Of a DNA stretch of 64,000 nt, positions 1 through 7,742 are shown one piece after another (position 1 is the first letter of the stretch; each line of letters begins with the position of its first letter). Where the stretch lies: positions 1 through 64,000 of the IMG/VR virus record IMGVR_UViG_3300025655_003289; one strand, given 5' to 3'. Made by a program: the position numbers and the translations under genes. The notes beneath the pieces were generated by a model. It was given only the letters and a program-made list of their open reading frames with translations, had not been told where the DNA came from and did not search any database. Origin of the DNA: a virus.

Positions 1-39
1 ATACACGCCCCCCCCCACCAGGAGGGAAAGTGTAGAAAC

Positions 40-62
40 AAAAAAACCCGCCCAAAGGCAGG
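40..62 (-). terminator. Rho-independent terminator of the leftward array
   Basis: Read on the minus strand, CCTGCC, a TTTG loop and GGCGGG form a 6-bp stem (one G-U pair) followed directly by seven T. It lies 26 bases past the stop of the last leftward gene. A weaker GGCC/GGTC hairpin followed by TTTT sits just upstream, so termination may be doubled. A run of nine C at 8-16 follows; I cannot assign it. Confidence 0.7.
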
Positions 63-87
63 TGTAGTGTAGAAAAGACCGAAGGCC

Positions 88-333
88 CTAGTCATTGACT
101 AAGACCTGTTCAGCTTGTGCCCTAATGTATTTAGGCATGTTGTAAGTCTGAGTGTAGCACTTGTATTTGTGCCAAGAGGGAAGGGACTCTAACCGCTCTT
201 TGTTTAACTCATAGACCTTGTCGTGGTCATACTTCCAAACTTTTCCTGAGTAGTCTGTGAACTCGATTACATTTCCTTTTCCGATTAAGGACTTGCGGAT
301 TACGAACCGCTTTGATTTGATTACATTTGACAT
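88..333 (-). CDS. Hypothetical protein, 81 aa
   Basis: Last gene of the leftward array. It encodes a small basic soluble protein with no motif I recognise, no signal peptide and no membrane segment. Copy 1 of the 33-bp promoter-like element lies 27 bases upstream of the ATG, and terminators follow the stop, so this gene can form its own transcription unit. The leader is AT-rich without a Shine-Dalgarno site. It is probably an early host-interaction protein, by position only. Confidence 0.7.
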   Translation of the reverse strand: MSNVIKSKRFVIRKSLIGKGNVIEFTDYSGKVWKYDHDKVYELNKERLESLPSWHKYKCYTQTYNMPKYIRAQAEQVLVND

Positions 334-359
334 AGTATAGAATTTAATTTGTTACACTT

Positions 360-392
360 TAATTATCAGTCTTGACTCGTAGTGGATTTGCT
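360..392 (-). promoter_or_regulatory. 33-bp promoter-like element, copy 1
   Basis: Minus-strand blocks AGCAAATCC, ACTACGAG, seven variable bases (TCAAGAC), then TGATAATTA. If AAATCC is a -35 and GATAAT a -10, the spacer is 16 bases. It lies upstream of the 81-aa gene and encodes the last eight codons plus the stop of the 54-aa gene. The GTGTAAC following the -10 is also shared with other copies. Confidence 0.75.
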
Positions 393-530
393 CGTCCATA
401 GGTCTATCTTTTCGATATCGTAGTCAAGGTCTTTTTTTATTAACCACCTCGCTTCTTCAGCAAAGGCTTTCGCCTCTTTCCTTGTTTTAAAATCAAACAT
501 TGTTACAATGTAGCTTTTTTCGTATTTCAT
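366..530 (-). CDS. Hypothetical protein, 54 aa
   Basis: A short charged protein beginning MKYEKSYIVTMFDF and ending SKSTTSQD. It starts 16 bases after the stop of the exonuclease gene and has no promoter element of its own, so it is probably co-transcribed with that gene. Its final codons are built from promoter-element copy 1, and its TGA is the first three bases of the TGATAATTA block. Function unknown. Confidence 0.6.
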   Translation of the reverse strand: MKYEKSYIVTMFDFKTRKEAKAFAEEARWLIKKDLDYDIEKIDLWTSKSTTSQD

Positions 531-545
531 ATCTTTGTTTTTAAG

Positions 546-1031
546 TTAGACCATCTTTTGTAAAAGCTGTGCTGTTGCGTAGGCATCGGCTCCCGCTCTG
601 TGAGCGTTGTTTAATTCGATACCGAACTCTTTGCATAACTCGCCTAACTTGTAGGACTTGAGGCCTGGGAATTGCTCCTTTGCCATCTTGAGCGTGCACA
701 TTTTCTTACGTCTGAAGGGTAGACCTGCTCTTTTGAACTCTGCATGTAACATGCGGTAGTCAAAGTCTGCATTGTGGGCAACGAACTGCCTGTTTCTGAA
801 TAACCGCTTTAACTTCGGTGCGATATCTTTGAAGACGGGCGCATCCTTTACCATCTCGTTTGAGATACCTGTTGCCATCTGTATGAACTTAGGACTGTGG
901 CATTCAGGATTGACTAGTGTAGAAAATACTTTGGTGATTTTTTCCCCGTCTACATTATAGAGAGCTATCTCTGTGATACGGTTTTTGATTGGGCTCAGAC
1001 CTGTGGTCTCTACATCGATTACTGTGTACAT
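546..1031 (-). CDS. DEDDh 3'-5' exonuclease (DnaQ/Pol III epsilon-like)
   Basis: A 161-aa single-domain exonuclease. Exo I is VIDVETTGL near the N-terminus (D6, E8), Exo II is HNADFDYRML, and the C-terminal HRAGADAYAT supplies the Exo III His and Asp. This family removes 3' nucleotides by two-metal catalysis, for proofreading or nucleic-acid turnover. No polymerase domain is attached and no polymerase gene is in the window, so it may act with a polymerase in trans or degrade RNA or DNA. Promoter-element copy 2 lies 22 bases upstream of the ATG. Confidence 0.9.
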   Translation of the reverse strand: MYTVIDVETTGLSPIKNRITEIALYNVDGEKITKVFSTLVNPECHSPKFIQMATGISNEMVKDAPVFKDIAPKLKRLFRNRQFVAHNADFDYRMLHAEFKRAGLPFRRKKMCTLKMAKEQFPGLKSYKLGELCKEFGIELNNAHRAGADAYATAQLLQKMV

Positions 1032-1053
1032 AACTTACTATTTAATTTCAATC

Positions 1054-1086
1054 TAATTATCAAACTTTACTCGTAGTGGATTTGCT
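1054..1086 (-). promoter_or_regulatory. 33-bp promoter-like element, copy 2
   Basis: AGCAAATCC, ACTACGAG, variable TAAAGTT, TGATAATTA on the minus strand, with the invariant spacing. It lies directly upstream of the exonuclease. The stop of the 48-aa membrane protein touches the first base of the element. Confidence 0.75.
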
Positions 1087-1232
1087 TAGTCCATGACTAC
1101 ATTAGGCCAGGTGTATATCAACTGCATTATTGCAAGGCATATTGACATGAAGGCGAAGTATCCTAAGATTACTATTGCAACTTTGAGACCTAACTCTAAC
1201 CACGCTTGGCGTGAACTTTTAAACTTAATCAT
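1086..1232 (-). CDS. Small single-pass membrane protein, 48 aa
   Basis: A basic N-terminus (MIKFKSSRQAW) is followed by a hydrophobic segment at about residues 14-40 (VAIVILGYFAFM, then CLAIMQLIY) and a short tail ending VVMD. It is a predicted inner-membrane protein with the positive end inside. Copy 3 of the promoter element lies 25 bases upstream and the stop codon abuts copy 2, so it is a one-gene cassette. Membrane-targeting early proteins often act in host takeover or exclusion, but nothing here shows which. Confidence 0.6.
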   Translation of the reverse strand: MIKFKSSRQAWLELGLKVAIVILGYFAFMSICLAIMQLIYTWPNVVMD

Positions 1233-1257
1233 ATTATTTACTTTACTTGTTACAACC

Positions 1258-1290
1258 TAATTATCAATTTGCTCTCGTAGTGGATTTGCT
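1258..1290 (-). promoter_or_regulatory. 33-bp promoter-like element, copy 3
   Basis: AGCAAATCC, ACTACGAG, variable AGCAAAT, TGATAATTA on the minus strand, followed by GTTGTAAC. It drives the 48-aa membrane protein by position and touches the stop codon of the HAD gene. Confidence 0.75.
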
Positions 1291-1760
1291 TACTCGTTGA
1301 GTATCGCTTCGAGTTTGTTTATTACTTCGGTTAGGTTTCCGTTTCGACACCTGACTCCGATACCTCCTGCGGCTTCCCACTTGTTGAGGTTTTCTTTGAA
1401 GTCATCTATTAAGATGCTTCTGCTGTCGGCGTAATCTTCCTTGCTGTGAGAGAAGATAATCCTTGGGTTACCCTTGAGAAACTTTGCTTTCCAAAGTATC
1501 TTGCCGACTCTACTTGTAGCCTGTGGACTTGGTGTGGTCAGTAGGGTTACATTCTTTTTATGTAGGTAGTCCCACAACATCGGAGCGTTTCTCTCAAACG
1601 GCATCTCAGACCAAAACTTCACGCTGTCGCATTCTTTCCAAAAGGCATCCTGACCGAACGCTTTTATATATTCTTCAGGTTCTATGCCTGCTACTTCTTT
1701 GAACTTGTAGGCGAAGTTGGCTAGAACGCCATCCATATCGCAGTAAATCTTATATCTCAT
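1290..1760 (-). CDS. HAD-superfamily 5'(3')-deoxyribonucleotidase-like protein
   Basis: This 156-aa protein has HAD motif I as CDMDGVLANF (nucleophile D8, acid D10), motif II as LLTTPS, a Lys region in HSKEDYADS, and motif III as LIDDFKENLNKW. The family dephosphorylates nucleoside monophosphates or related phosphates, and phage members are thought to adjust nucleotide pools. It fits with the RNR, ThyX and MazG-like genes on the right arm. It has its own promoter element (copy 4) 19 bases upstream, and its stop overlaps copy 3. A phosphatase of another substrate is possible. Confidence 0.82.
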   Translation of the reverse strand: MRYKIYCDMDGVLANFAYKFKEVAGIEPEEYIKAFGQDAFWKECDSVKFWSEMPFERNAPMLWDYLHKKNVTLLTTPSPQATSRVGKILWKAKFLKGNPRIIFSHSKEDYADSRSILIDDFKENLNKWEAAGGIGVRCRNGNLTEVINKLEAILNE

Positions 1761-1779
1761 ATTCTAACTTATTACACTT

Positions 1780-1812
1780 TAATTATCAATCCGCTCTCGT
1801 AGTGGATTTGCT
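1780..1812 (-). promoter_or_regulatory. 33-bp promoter-like element, copy 4
   Basis: AGCAAATCC, ACTACGAG, variable AGCGGAT, TGATAATTA on the minus strand, followed by AAGTGTAA as at copies 1 and 5. It lies upstream of the HAD gene; the stop of the 52-aa gene is immediately adjacent. Confidence 0.75.
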
Positions 1813-1971
1813 TTAGTCAAACCATGCCTCTTGCACCTCCGCGAAGCTATCGCTGTTGTCTTCGTCTATCTCTCTCATGTGCGCTTCGGCTTCAGCTCTA
1901 TCTCTGTATACACCTACCACTGTTTCCAATCCTTCCCAAGCTGTCCCCATAACTACTACGTAAACTTCCAT
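1813..1971 (-). CDS. Hypothetical acidic protein, 52 aa
   Basis: It begins MEVYVVVMGTAWEGLE and continues with a charged helix (YRDRAEAEAHMREIDEDN). The pattern of a beta hairpin followed by a helix is common in small phage proteins of unknown function. Promoter-element copy 5 lies 24 bases upstream of the ATG. The TAA is followed directly by copy 4. Confidence 0.6.
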   Translation of the reverse strand: MEVYVVVMGTAWEGLETVVGVYRDRAEAEAHMREIDEDNSDSFAEVQEAWFD

Positions 1972-1995
1972 AACTCTAACTTTTAACTTACACTT

Positions 1996-2028
1996 TAATT
2001 ATCAACTCTCGCTCGTAGTGGATTTGCT
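1996..2028 (-). promoter_or_regulatory. 33-bp promoter-like element, copy 5
   Basis: AGCAAATCC, ACTACGAG, variable CGAGAGT, TGATAATTA on the minus strand, followed by AAGTGTAA. It lies upstream of the 52-aa gene. Confidence 0.75.
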
Positions 2029-2081
2029 TTGGCTTTCTTTGCTCTCAGTGGCTTGCCTTGCCTCCCTTGCTACTTACACTA

Positions 2082-2114
2082 TAATTATCAAAATGGGCTC
2101 GTAGTGAATTTGCT
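2082..2114 (-). promoter_or_regulatory. 33-bp promoter-like element, copy 6, the outermost copy
   Basis: AGCAAATTC (one change from the other left copies), ACTACGAG, variable CCCATTT, TGATAATTA. The 53 bases between it and copy 5 contain no open reading frame, so it either reinforces the array or makes a short RNA. It is the most upstream copy of the leftward unit. Confidence 0.7.
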
Positions 2115-2273
2115 CGCGCGGGATCATTAGTTAACCAGTATAAAAAGCTGAAAAACAGCGGCTTACGGGCAAAAACCTAAAAAAATCTACAAAAATATAA
2201 AAAAAACGCACCCCCCTGGGTAAAAATAAAACGTTTTTCCTAACTGGCTGAGTATCAGTATTTTATGTGGCAA

Positions 2274-2385
2274 CCCCATACCTCTATATATCTAATAAAA
2301 GTATTTACACCCCCATACCTCCACATATCTCACAACAATATTTACCCCATACCTCTATGTATCTAACAACAATTTTTCCCACACA
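2274..2385 (+). repeat. Three direct iteron-like repeats, 34-37 bp apart
   Basis: Each unit begins CCCCATACCTC (CCCCATACCTC in units 1 and 3, CCCCATACCTC with a following C-A change in unit 2), then an ATATATCT or similar block, then AACAAT or AAAAGT and a T-rich end. Units start at 2,274, 2,311 and 2,345. The spacing is slightly over three helical turns, as for iterons or operator arrays. Confidence 0.6.
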
Positions 2386-2396
2386 AAAAAACATGA

Positions 2397-2450
2397 CAAT
2401 AGGGCTATATAATATAAATATATGTAGCTATTGGCAGTATTTTATACATG
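2397..2450 (+). repeat. Left copy of a 54-bp inverted element
   Basis: The plus-strand sequence starting CAATAGGG, continuing through a TATATAATATA run to GGCAGTATTTTATAC, closely matches the minus strand of 63,946-64,000 (CAATAGGGGC, ATATAATATATA, GGCAGTGTTTTTTACGATG). Both copies point into the genome towards a long co-oriented gene block, which suggests a shared promoter or operator type. Confidence 0.6.
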
Positions 2451-2509
2451 TTGTTTTATGGTTATTTGCTTGATATTTATATTGCATGTGGTTGTGTAAT
2501 AATATCATT

Positions 2510-2752
2510 ATGAGGAAACAGAAGTTAAGTCCTAAGGCGTCTAGGGATAAGGCGATTAGGGACAAGGAAATAGCTATGACCCCAAGGAGGCGTAAGATGA
2601 AGGCTGAGAATCAGAGGAAGAGGAGAGCTGCTAAGGCTAATGGGCAGAATATAGACGGTAAGGATTATGATCATAATAGCAAGAGGTTTGTATCTGTTAA
2701 AACTAATAGGAGTGGTCATGGCAAGGGAACTAAGAAGTATAATACAAAGTAG
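2510..2752 (+). CDS. Small highly basic protein, 80 aa
   Basis: First gene of the rightward block. It is Lys/Arg-rich throughout (MRKQKLSPKASRDK, then RRRKMKAENQRKRRAAK) and ends in a Gly/Lys tail. I chose the ATG at 2,510 because upstream codons lie in AT-rich leader and the basic domain begins there. It may bind nucleic acid, for example as a packaged or head-associated protein, but no family motif is certain. The next gene starts directly at its stop. Confidence 0.65.
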   Translation: MRKQKLSPKASRDKAIRDKEIAMTPRRRKMKAENQRKRRAAKANGQNIDGKDYDHNSKRFVSVKTNRSGHGKGTKKYNTK

Positions 2753-5092
2753 ATGGCTAGGATAAACACGTATAATTTAGATCAGATAATACGTCCAGAT
2801 GATTTAGTTATTGGTTCCTCTTATGAAGGGGAGGGGATTAACGGGGCTATATACCTGACTCGTAATTATAGGTTATCCAAGCTAGCAGAGTTTTTCATTG
2901 GGTATGATTTCAATGCAGGGTTATCATTAACTACTTTAGAAGGGATAGTTGATCAGGCTGTTTTAGATATATCAAGTCTTGAAACAGACCTTACCGCTTT
3001 AACATCCAGGGTATCTGTAAATGAGTCTGACATTTCACAGAATACAATTGATATAGCTGGGAATGCTTCAGATATAATAGCTTTAACATCGACAGTTCAA
3101 ACCAATACAAATAACATCGGGGTAAATACATCTAGTATTGCTACGATAAACACTAATATAGCTAATAGAGCAAATTGGGATACGGCTTATAACGAAGCTG
3201 TAACGGGGATAGCTGTTACCTCTAATGAGACTGGGAGTGTTAAGACAATAACTTTAACAAGGAGGAACGCTAGTGCTTTATCTGAGGATTTCACAGATAT
3301 ATTTGAGACTGGCTCTGGAGGTATAACTGACACAAACAATTATGTAGATTCAGCATCGTTCAATGCTTCAACTGGGGTGTTAACTTTAGGGAGGCTTGAT
3401 TTAGCAGATTTAACCGTATCGACATTTGATTCAAGGTATTATACGGAAGCTGAGGTGGATACCCTGCTTAATGGTAAGTCTGATACTGGACACACTCATA
3501 CCACATCTGACATCACAAATTTAGAGTCATACACTGGTTTCGATTCAAGGTATATAAACGCTACTGGAGATACGATGACTGGCCCATTATCATTTGGGGA
3601 TAACGTTCAATTGAGGCTTGGTGGAACAAATGATTTTAGGCTTTATCACAACGGAACAGATAATATAATCCATTCAGATAACGGGGATTGGGTTTTCTTT
3701 GACGGGATCACAAATGTAACTAGAATATCAAGAGCTGACGGGAATATAAGTATTGGAGGTAATGCGGTATGGCATGCTGGAAATGATGGTCCTGGGACTG
3801 GATTAGATGCAGATACTGTTGACGGGAAGCAATTAGCCAATATGATTGCTGAAAAAGATGCTTTGCCAGCAGATACATCAATGAAGAGCTCTACATTGCA
3901 AAGTGGAGTTTGCAGAATTAACACATTAACAACAGCAAGTGTCGGTGATGGATTGCAGGTTGTGGACGCTCCAGTTGGGGCAGCCGCATATGGCACTCTT
4001 GTTAATTACAAAAATAGTGCAGATACATTTTATAGGATATATAAGAATTATCAAGGAGGAAGGATGTGGGTTTTCTCTGGGAACACATCTGGGAGTTCGC
4101 AAAGCGGTTGGTTTGAGGTATGGAACTCAGGTAATGACGGAACGGGCACTGGACTTGACGCAGATACTGTAGATGGACTTGAAGCATCTCAATTTTTAAG
4201 GAGTGATGCAAACGATTCAACAACTGGAAGTATTACCATAACAGCAGCTACTCCATTGACATTAAATCCTACTGGAGATGTAGGGATACAAGTAAACTCA
4301 GCTGGACCTGATGACTGGATAATACGTGGAGATTCTAATAATGTTAACATTAGTGGTTTATTTATTAATGGATCTGAAAACGGAACACTATTATTAAGGG
4401 ATTCGGCAGGTACTATTGGAGCCTGGATAAAGGGAGCTGGAGAAAGCACTCTCAATCATCAATTAACTGTTAGTGATGAAATAAGTTGCGGTTCAGTTGT
4501 TTTTTCAGCAATATCAGCCGTGGCAAATGCGAATAATTTTGAGACATTTATGCCTCAGACTAGTAGCATAATGACTCTTAGTCATACAACTGGAGCCACA
4601 AATTATCCTTCTGTAAGCGGACAGACATTGTTAGTTCGGGGGAATAGTGCGGGAAGATCATTCGCTATAGACAGACCAAACAATGGAACATTTCTATCCA
4701 TGGGCACTTGGAATAGTACATCTTGGACTTGGAGTCAAATTGTGGACACTGCAAATAGCGCTGACTTTGGAAGCAATACTTTAACAGCTCAAAACTTTAT
4801 ACTATCATCGGATGCAAGGCTAAAAAGCAATGTTGAAGATATTGCGCCTAGAGCAGACGTTCAATGGAGACAGTTTGAGCTTGGTGGTGATTTAAGATAT
4901 GGTGTTATAGCTCAGGAGGTAGAAGAGATTTATCCAGAGTTTGTACACACCGATGAAAAGGGGTATAAGAGTGTTTCTTACACGGACATTCTTGTAGCTG
5001 AAAATGCAAAGCTAAGGAGTAGGGTTGAAGAGCTTGAGAAAGATGTCAATATAATAAAGGAAATGTTGAAAGATGGCTTTAAGTACAGGTAA
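2753..5092 (+). CDS. Tail fibre/spike protein with C-terminal S74 intramolecular chaperone
   Basis: This 779-aa protein starts with a virion-attachment-like region (about 1-60), followed by heptad-like coiled-coil segments (about 75-135) and a fibre shaft. A TGLDADTVDG motif occurs twice, at about residues 347 and 466. The C-terminus is a Peptidase S74 chaperone: S686-DARLK691 carries the Ser and Lys of the self-cleavage site, then GVIAQEVEEIYPEFV and a final coiled coil (about 745-779). Members trimerise the fibre and then cut themselves off. It is probably receptor-binding and is the first of a run of adhesion genes. Its 3' end overlaps the next gene by 20 bases. Confidence 0.88.
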   Translation: MARINTYNLDQIIRPDDLVIGSSYEGEGINGAIYLTRNYRLSKLAEFFIGYDFNAGLSLTTLEGIVDQAVLDISSLETDLTALTSRVSVNESDISQNTIDIAGNASDIIALTSTVQTNTNNIGVNTSSIATINTNIANRANWDTAYNEAVTGIAVTSNETGSVKTITLTRRNASALSEDFTDIFETGSGGITDTNNYVDSASFNASTGVLTLGRLDLADLTVSTFDSRYYTEAEVDTLLNGKSDTGHTHTTSDITNLESYTGFDSRYINATGDTMTGPLSFGDNVQLRLGGTNDFRLYHNGTDNIIHSDNGDWVFFDGITNVTRISRADGNISIGGNAVWHAGNDGPGTGLDADTVDGKQLANMIAEKDALPADTSMKSSTLQSGVCRINTLTTASVGDGLQVVDAPVGAAAYGTLVNYKNSADTFYRIYKNYQGGRMWVFSGNTSGSSQSGWFEVWNSGNDGTGTGLDADTVDGLEASQFLRSDANDSTTGSITITAATPLTLNPTGDVGIQVNSAGPDDWIIRGDSNNVNISGLFINGSENGTLLLRDSAGTIGAWIKGAGESTLNHQLTVSDEISCGSVVFSAISAVANANNFETFMPQTSSIMTLSHTTGATNYPSVSGQTLLVRGNSAGRSFAIDRPNNGTFLSMGTWNSTSWTWSQIVDTANSADFGSNTLTAQNFILSSDARLKSNVEDIAPRADVQWRQFELGGDLRYGVIAQEVEEIYPEFVHTDEKGYKSVSYTDILVAENAKLRSRVEELEKDVNIIKEMLKDGFKYR

Positions 5093-5543
5093 TATATCCT
5101 TACAAGATGTTGTAACTGAAATTGGGACTACGCCAGATGGAAATGGCGAGTATACTTTGTTTAGATCTTTTGCTGAAGCTCACACATATGGATTCGATCC
5201 TACATATAGAGGCATAATGAATTCTTTGTATAATTTCAAAGGATATGACCATAGTATAGCTGAATCTGTTGTTGTTTCCCCGGCAACATATGATGCCCCT
5301 AATCAAAATGCAGGTTCTTTTACATTAACGATAACATCAAATACATCCTGGACTGTGAATACTAACGAGCCTACCTGGATAAGTTTTGATCAGGCTTCAG
5401 GTTCTTTAAACGACACGATAACTGCATCTTATGCGGATAATCCAGGAACAACTGCGCCAGCTAGATCAGGCAGGGTTACTGTCACTGGCGAGGACGGTGC
5501 TTTAGATTCTTGTTTAATAAATCAACCTGGAGGAACGCAATAA
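5073..5543 (+). CDS. BACON-domain virion/adhesion protein
   Basis: In this 156-aa protein, an N-terminal part (about 1-65) resembles short structural modules of Bacteroidota phages (ISLQDVVTEIG, then YNFKGYDHS). Residues about 66-153 look like a BACON domain: SWTVNTNEPTWISFD, a Gly/Ser turn, a Pro/Ala-rich strand, RSGRVTVTGEDG and a closing INQPGG. BACON domains occur in Bacteroidota surface proteins and in crAss-like phages and are thought to bind mucin or glycans. Its place among fibre genes suggests host-surface contact. There is no signal peptide, as expected of a virion protein. Confidence 0.75.
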   Translation: MALSTGNISLQDVVTEIGTTPDGNGEYTLFRSFAEAHTYGFDPTYRGIMNSLYNFKGYDHSIAESVVVSPATYDAPNQNAGSFTLTITSNTSWTVNTNEPTWISFDQASGSLNDTITASYADNPGTTAPARSGRVTVTGEDGALDSCLINQPGGTQ

Positions 5544-5594
5544 TTAATACATAGGTAAGATAAGTAATAACAATAACATACAAAAAATATAGAA

Positions 5595-5858
5595 ATGAGT
5601 ATAGATTTAACTAGAGCAGCATTTGGATTCTACGGAATGAACGAGATAAGCTCAACGGCTACCGTAGGGGCTTCACTTGCTTATCATTCGCTTCAAGCTC
5701 TTGAGGACGCAACTGTTTCATATACTTCAAACGGAGTATCGGCAAACAATCAGTCTACATTTACATCGATTGTAATTCCTCAAGGGGCTATTATATTCGG
5801 CGACTTCACGGGTGTGTCTGTTTCTGCTGGGAAACTTATTGGGTATTTAAAAGGATAA
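5595..5858 (+). CDS. Small Ser/Thr-rich structural protein, 87 aa
   Basis: It begins MSIDLTRAAFGFYGMNEI and continues with beta-prone Ser/Thr/Gly-rich sequence (ATVSYTSNGVSANN, then VSVSAGKLIGYLKG). It sits between the BACON protein and the first large adhesin, with 1 base before the next start. I infer a virion or fibre accessory role from composition and position only. Confidence 0.6.
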   Translation: MSIDLTRAAFGFYGMNEISSTATVGASLAYHSLQALEDATVSYTSNGVSANNQSTFTSIVIPQGAIIFGDFTGVSVSAGKLIGYLKG

Positions 5859-5859
5859 T

Positions 5860-7740
5860 ATGTTAGGGATCGGTCTTGGACTCAGCAATATAACCGGGGG
5901 GATAGGAAATATCATCTCCAGGATTCTATCTGCTTTAAAGGGTAGGGCCGAATACTTTGAAAATAAAGAGGGAACGGTTGATATTATAAAGCCTTTAAAA
6001 GAAAGAGAGCTTTTAGATAAGGCAAGTATCGTCCTTACCCCAACTGCGTATTCTGACGGGTTTATACACACCGCAGTACCACAGTACAAGGTGCTCCCAA
6101 CGGAATTAGTTACTAATTCAGATTTCAATAGTACAAGTAATTGGACGGCAAGCACAGAGGTATCGTCATTTACAGTTTCGGATGGTATAGCGACTATTCA
6201 AGGAACTGCTAATTCTTTTAATAACCGAATTAGTCAATCAAACATACCTATTGAAGTCGGAAAGAAATACGAAATTAAAATAAGAATTAAATCTAATGAT
6301 GGTGGAAGTTGGCTTTTAAGAACTTTTGATTCTGTTAACTTATACCTTAATATTGCTTTAAGTAACAATACTGAATTTAATACATATACATATTATTATA
6401 CTGCTAAGACAACGATTTTCACTATAAATTTAGCAAGTTACTACACGTCTGGTACTGCTGATATGTCTGTTGATTTTATTTCAATAAAAGAAATACAAGA
6501 AGCAGATTTTGATTTTGTTCGAGCAACAACCGCTACACGAGTAAATGAATTAGGTTTAATAGAAGAAGTAGCAGCAGGTATTCCAAGGATAGATTATAGC
6601 TCAGGTGTTGGTCAATGGTTATTTGAGCCTGCAAGGACTAATTTGCTTAATTATACGGAAGATTTCTCAAATGGCGTTTGGGGGGGTATTGCCAGTTTTG
6701 GCTCTTTAGCCAGCGTAACAACAAATCAATCTATTTCTCCTGATGGTCTTCTTACTGCTGATTTAATAACCGGAACTGGTACTGTTGGCTCACAAAGCAG
6801 AAGGATGAGGGCTTCATCTGTTGTTAGTCCTATTGTGCCTAATGCTTATTATACGTTTTCAGTATTTATTAAAAAATCAGCTACATCAATAATAACATAT
6901 CATTTAGATGCTGCTGGTGCTCTCGCAGACCAACAAGCCAAATGGGGCGTAAATAATATTTATCCAAGTCTTTCATACAATTTCGATACAGATGAGCTTA
7001 CAAATAATACATTAGATGCGGTTGTTTCTAGACAAAAACTAAGTAATGGTTGGGTTAGAGTTTGTATTTCTCTAAAGGCGTTAGCTAATGGAAACAATCA
7101 AGTAATCCCGGGATGGATTGGAAAATCTGGAGATACCCATTATGTATGGGGAGCAAGTTTTGAAGTGGCTTCTTATCCAACATCTTATATACCTAATACG
7201 GGAGCAACTGCTACTAAGACACGAAATGCAGATGTAGCAAACAATAGCGGTAATGCAGACTTATTTAACGATAGTGAAGGCGTGCTTTACGCTGAAATAG
7301 CTGCTTTAGCGAATGATGGGACTTATAGAGAAATTACTATTTCAGACGGTACAAATTCAAATTGGATAGAATTTAGATTTCAAAACGCAAACGTAATTAC
7401 TGGACAAATAAGAAAAGCATCGGTTGATTATGTTACATTAAATTATACTACTACTAATTTATTGAATTTGCATAAAATTGCCTTTAAATATAAGGTAGAT
7501 GATGTTGCTTTGTGGGTTAATGGAATTGAGGTAAGCGCAGATGTTATTGTGCCATCTACTCAATTACCAACTGGATTAAATAAATTAAATTTTGATAGAG
7601 GTGATGGAGGTAATATATTCTACGGCAATACAAAAGAGTTAATGTATTTCCCAGAAGCGTTAACTGATGAAGAACTTGAAACATTATCATCTTGGTCTAC
7701 TTTTGAATTAATGGCAGCAGATCTAGAATACACAATATAA
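5860..7740 (+). CDS. Large adhesin/fibre protein, paralogue A (626 aa)
   Basis: N-terminal hydrophobic Gly-rich stretch (GLGLSNITGGIGNI), then beta-rich modules. A diagnostic stretch, RATTATRVNELGLIEEV, then GIPRIDY, then FEPARTNLLNYTEDFSNG, recurs in the genes at 7,743 and (diverged) 9,614. The C-terminus, with YGNTKELMYFPEALTDEELETL, resembles concanavalin/LamG-like lectin folds. Two such carbohydrate-module segments are visible here (about 80-215 and 250-450). It probably contributes to surface binding; which virion structure carries it is unknown. No signal peptide. Confidence 0.72.
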   Translation: MLGIGLGLSNITGGIGNIISRILSALKGRAEYFENKEGTVDIIKPLKERELLDKASIVLTPTAYSDGFIHTAVPQYKVLPTELVTNSDFNSTSNWTASTEVSSFTVSDGIATIQGTANSFNNRISQSNIPIEVGKKYEIKIRIKSNDGGSWLLRTFDSVNLYLNIALSNNTEFNTYTYYYTAKTTIFTINLASYYTSGTADMSVDFISIKEIQEADFDFVRATTATRVNELGLIEEVAAGIPRIDYSSGVGQWLFEPARTNLLNYTEDFSNGVWGGIASFGSLASVTTNQSISPDGLLTADLITGTGTVGSQSRRMRASSVVSPIVPNAYYTFSVFIKKSATSIITYHLDAAGALADQQAKWGVNNIYPSLSYNFDTDELTNNTLDAVVSRQKLSNGWVRVCISLKALANGNNQVIPGWIGKSGDTHYVWGASFEVASYPTSYIPNTGATATKTRNADVANNSGNADLFNDSEGVLYAEIAALANDGTYREITISDGTNSNWIEFRFQNANVITGQIRKASVDYVTLNYTTTNLLNLHKIAFKYKVDDVALWVNGIEVSADVIVPSTQLPTGLNKLNFDRGDGGNIFYGNTKELMYFPEALTDEELETLSSWSTFELMAADLEYTI

Positions 7741-7742
7741 TT

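Larger units (their letters stand above)
2115..2509. other. Non-coding divergent control region
   Basis: About 395 bases without a supportable gene separate the leftward array from the rightward virion genes. It contains an A-rich stretch (2,157-2,210), three iteron-like direct repeats (2,274-2,385), the left copy of an inverted element (2,397-2,450), and an AT-rich leader to the first plus-strand gene. Open frames across it translate the repeats and have no start context. It is a good candidate for a late promoter or operator region, or for an origin. Confidence 0.6.

Noticed and set aside
360-2114. CRISPR array from the regularly spaced repeats
   Set aside because: The repeats sit at gene ends with irregular spacing and variable genes between, not short unique spacers; a promoter family explains them.
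2267-2473. Open frame across the control region
   Set aside because: It translates the iteron repeats and AT-rich leader, with no start context and no conserved pattern.
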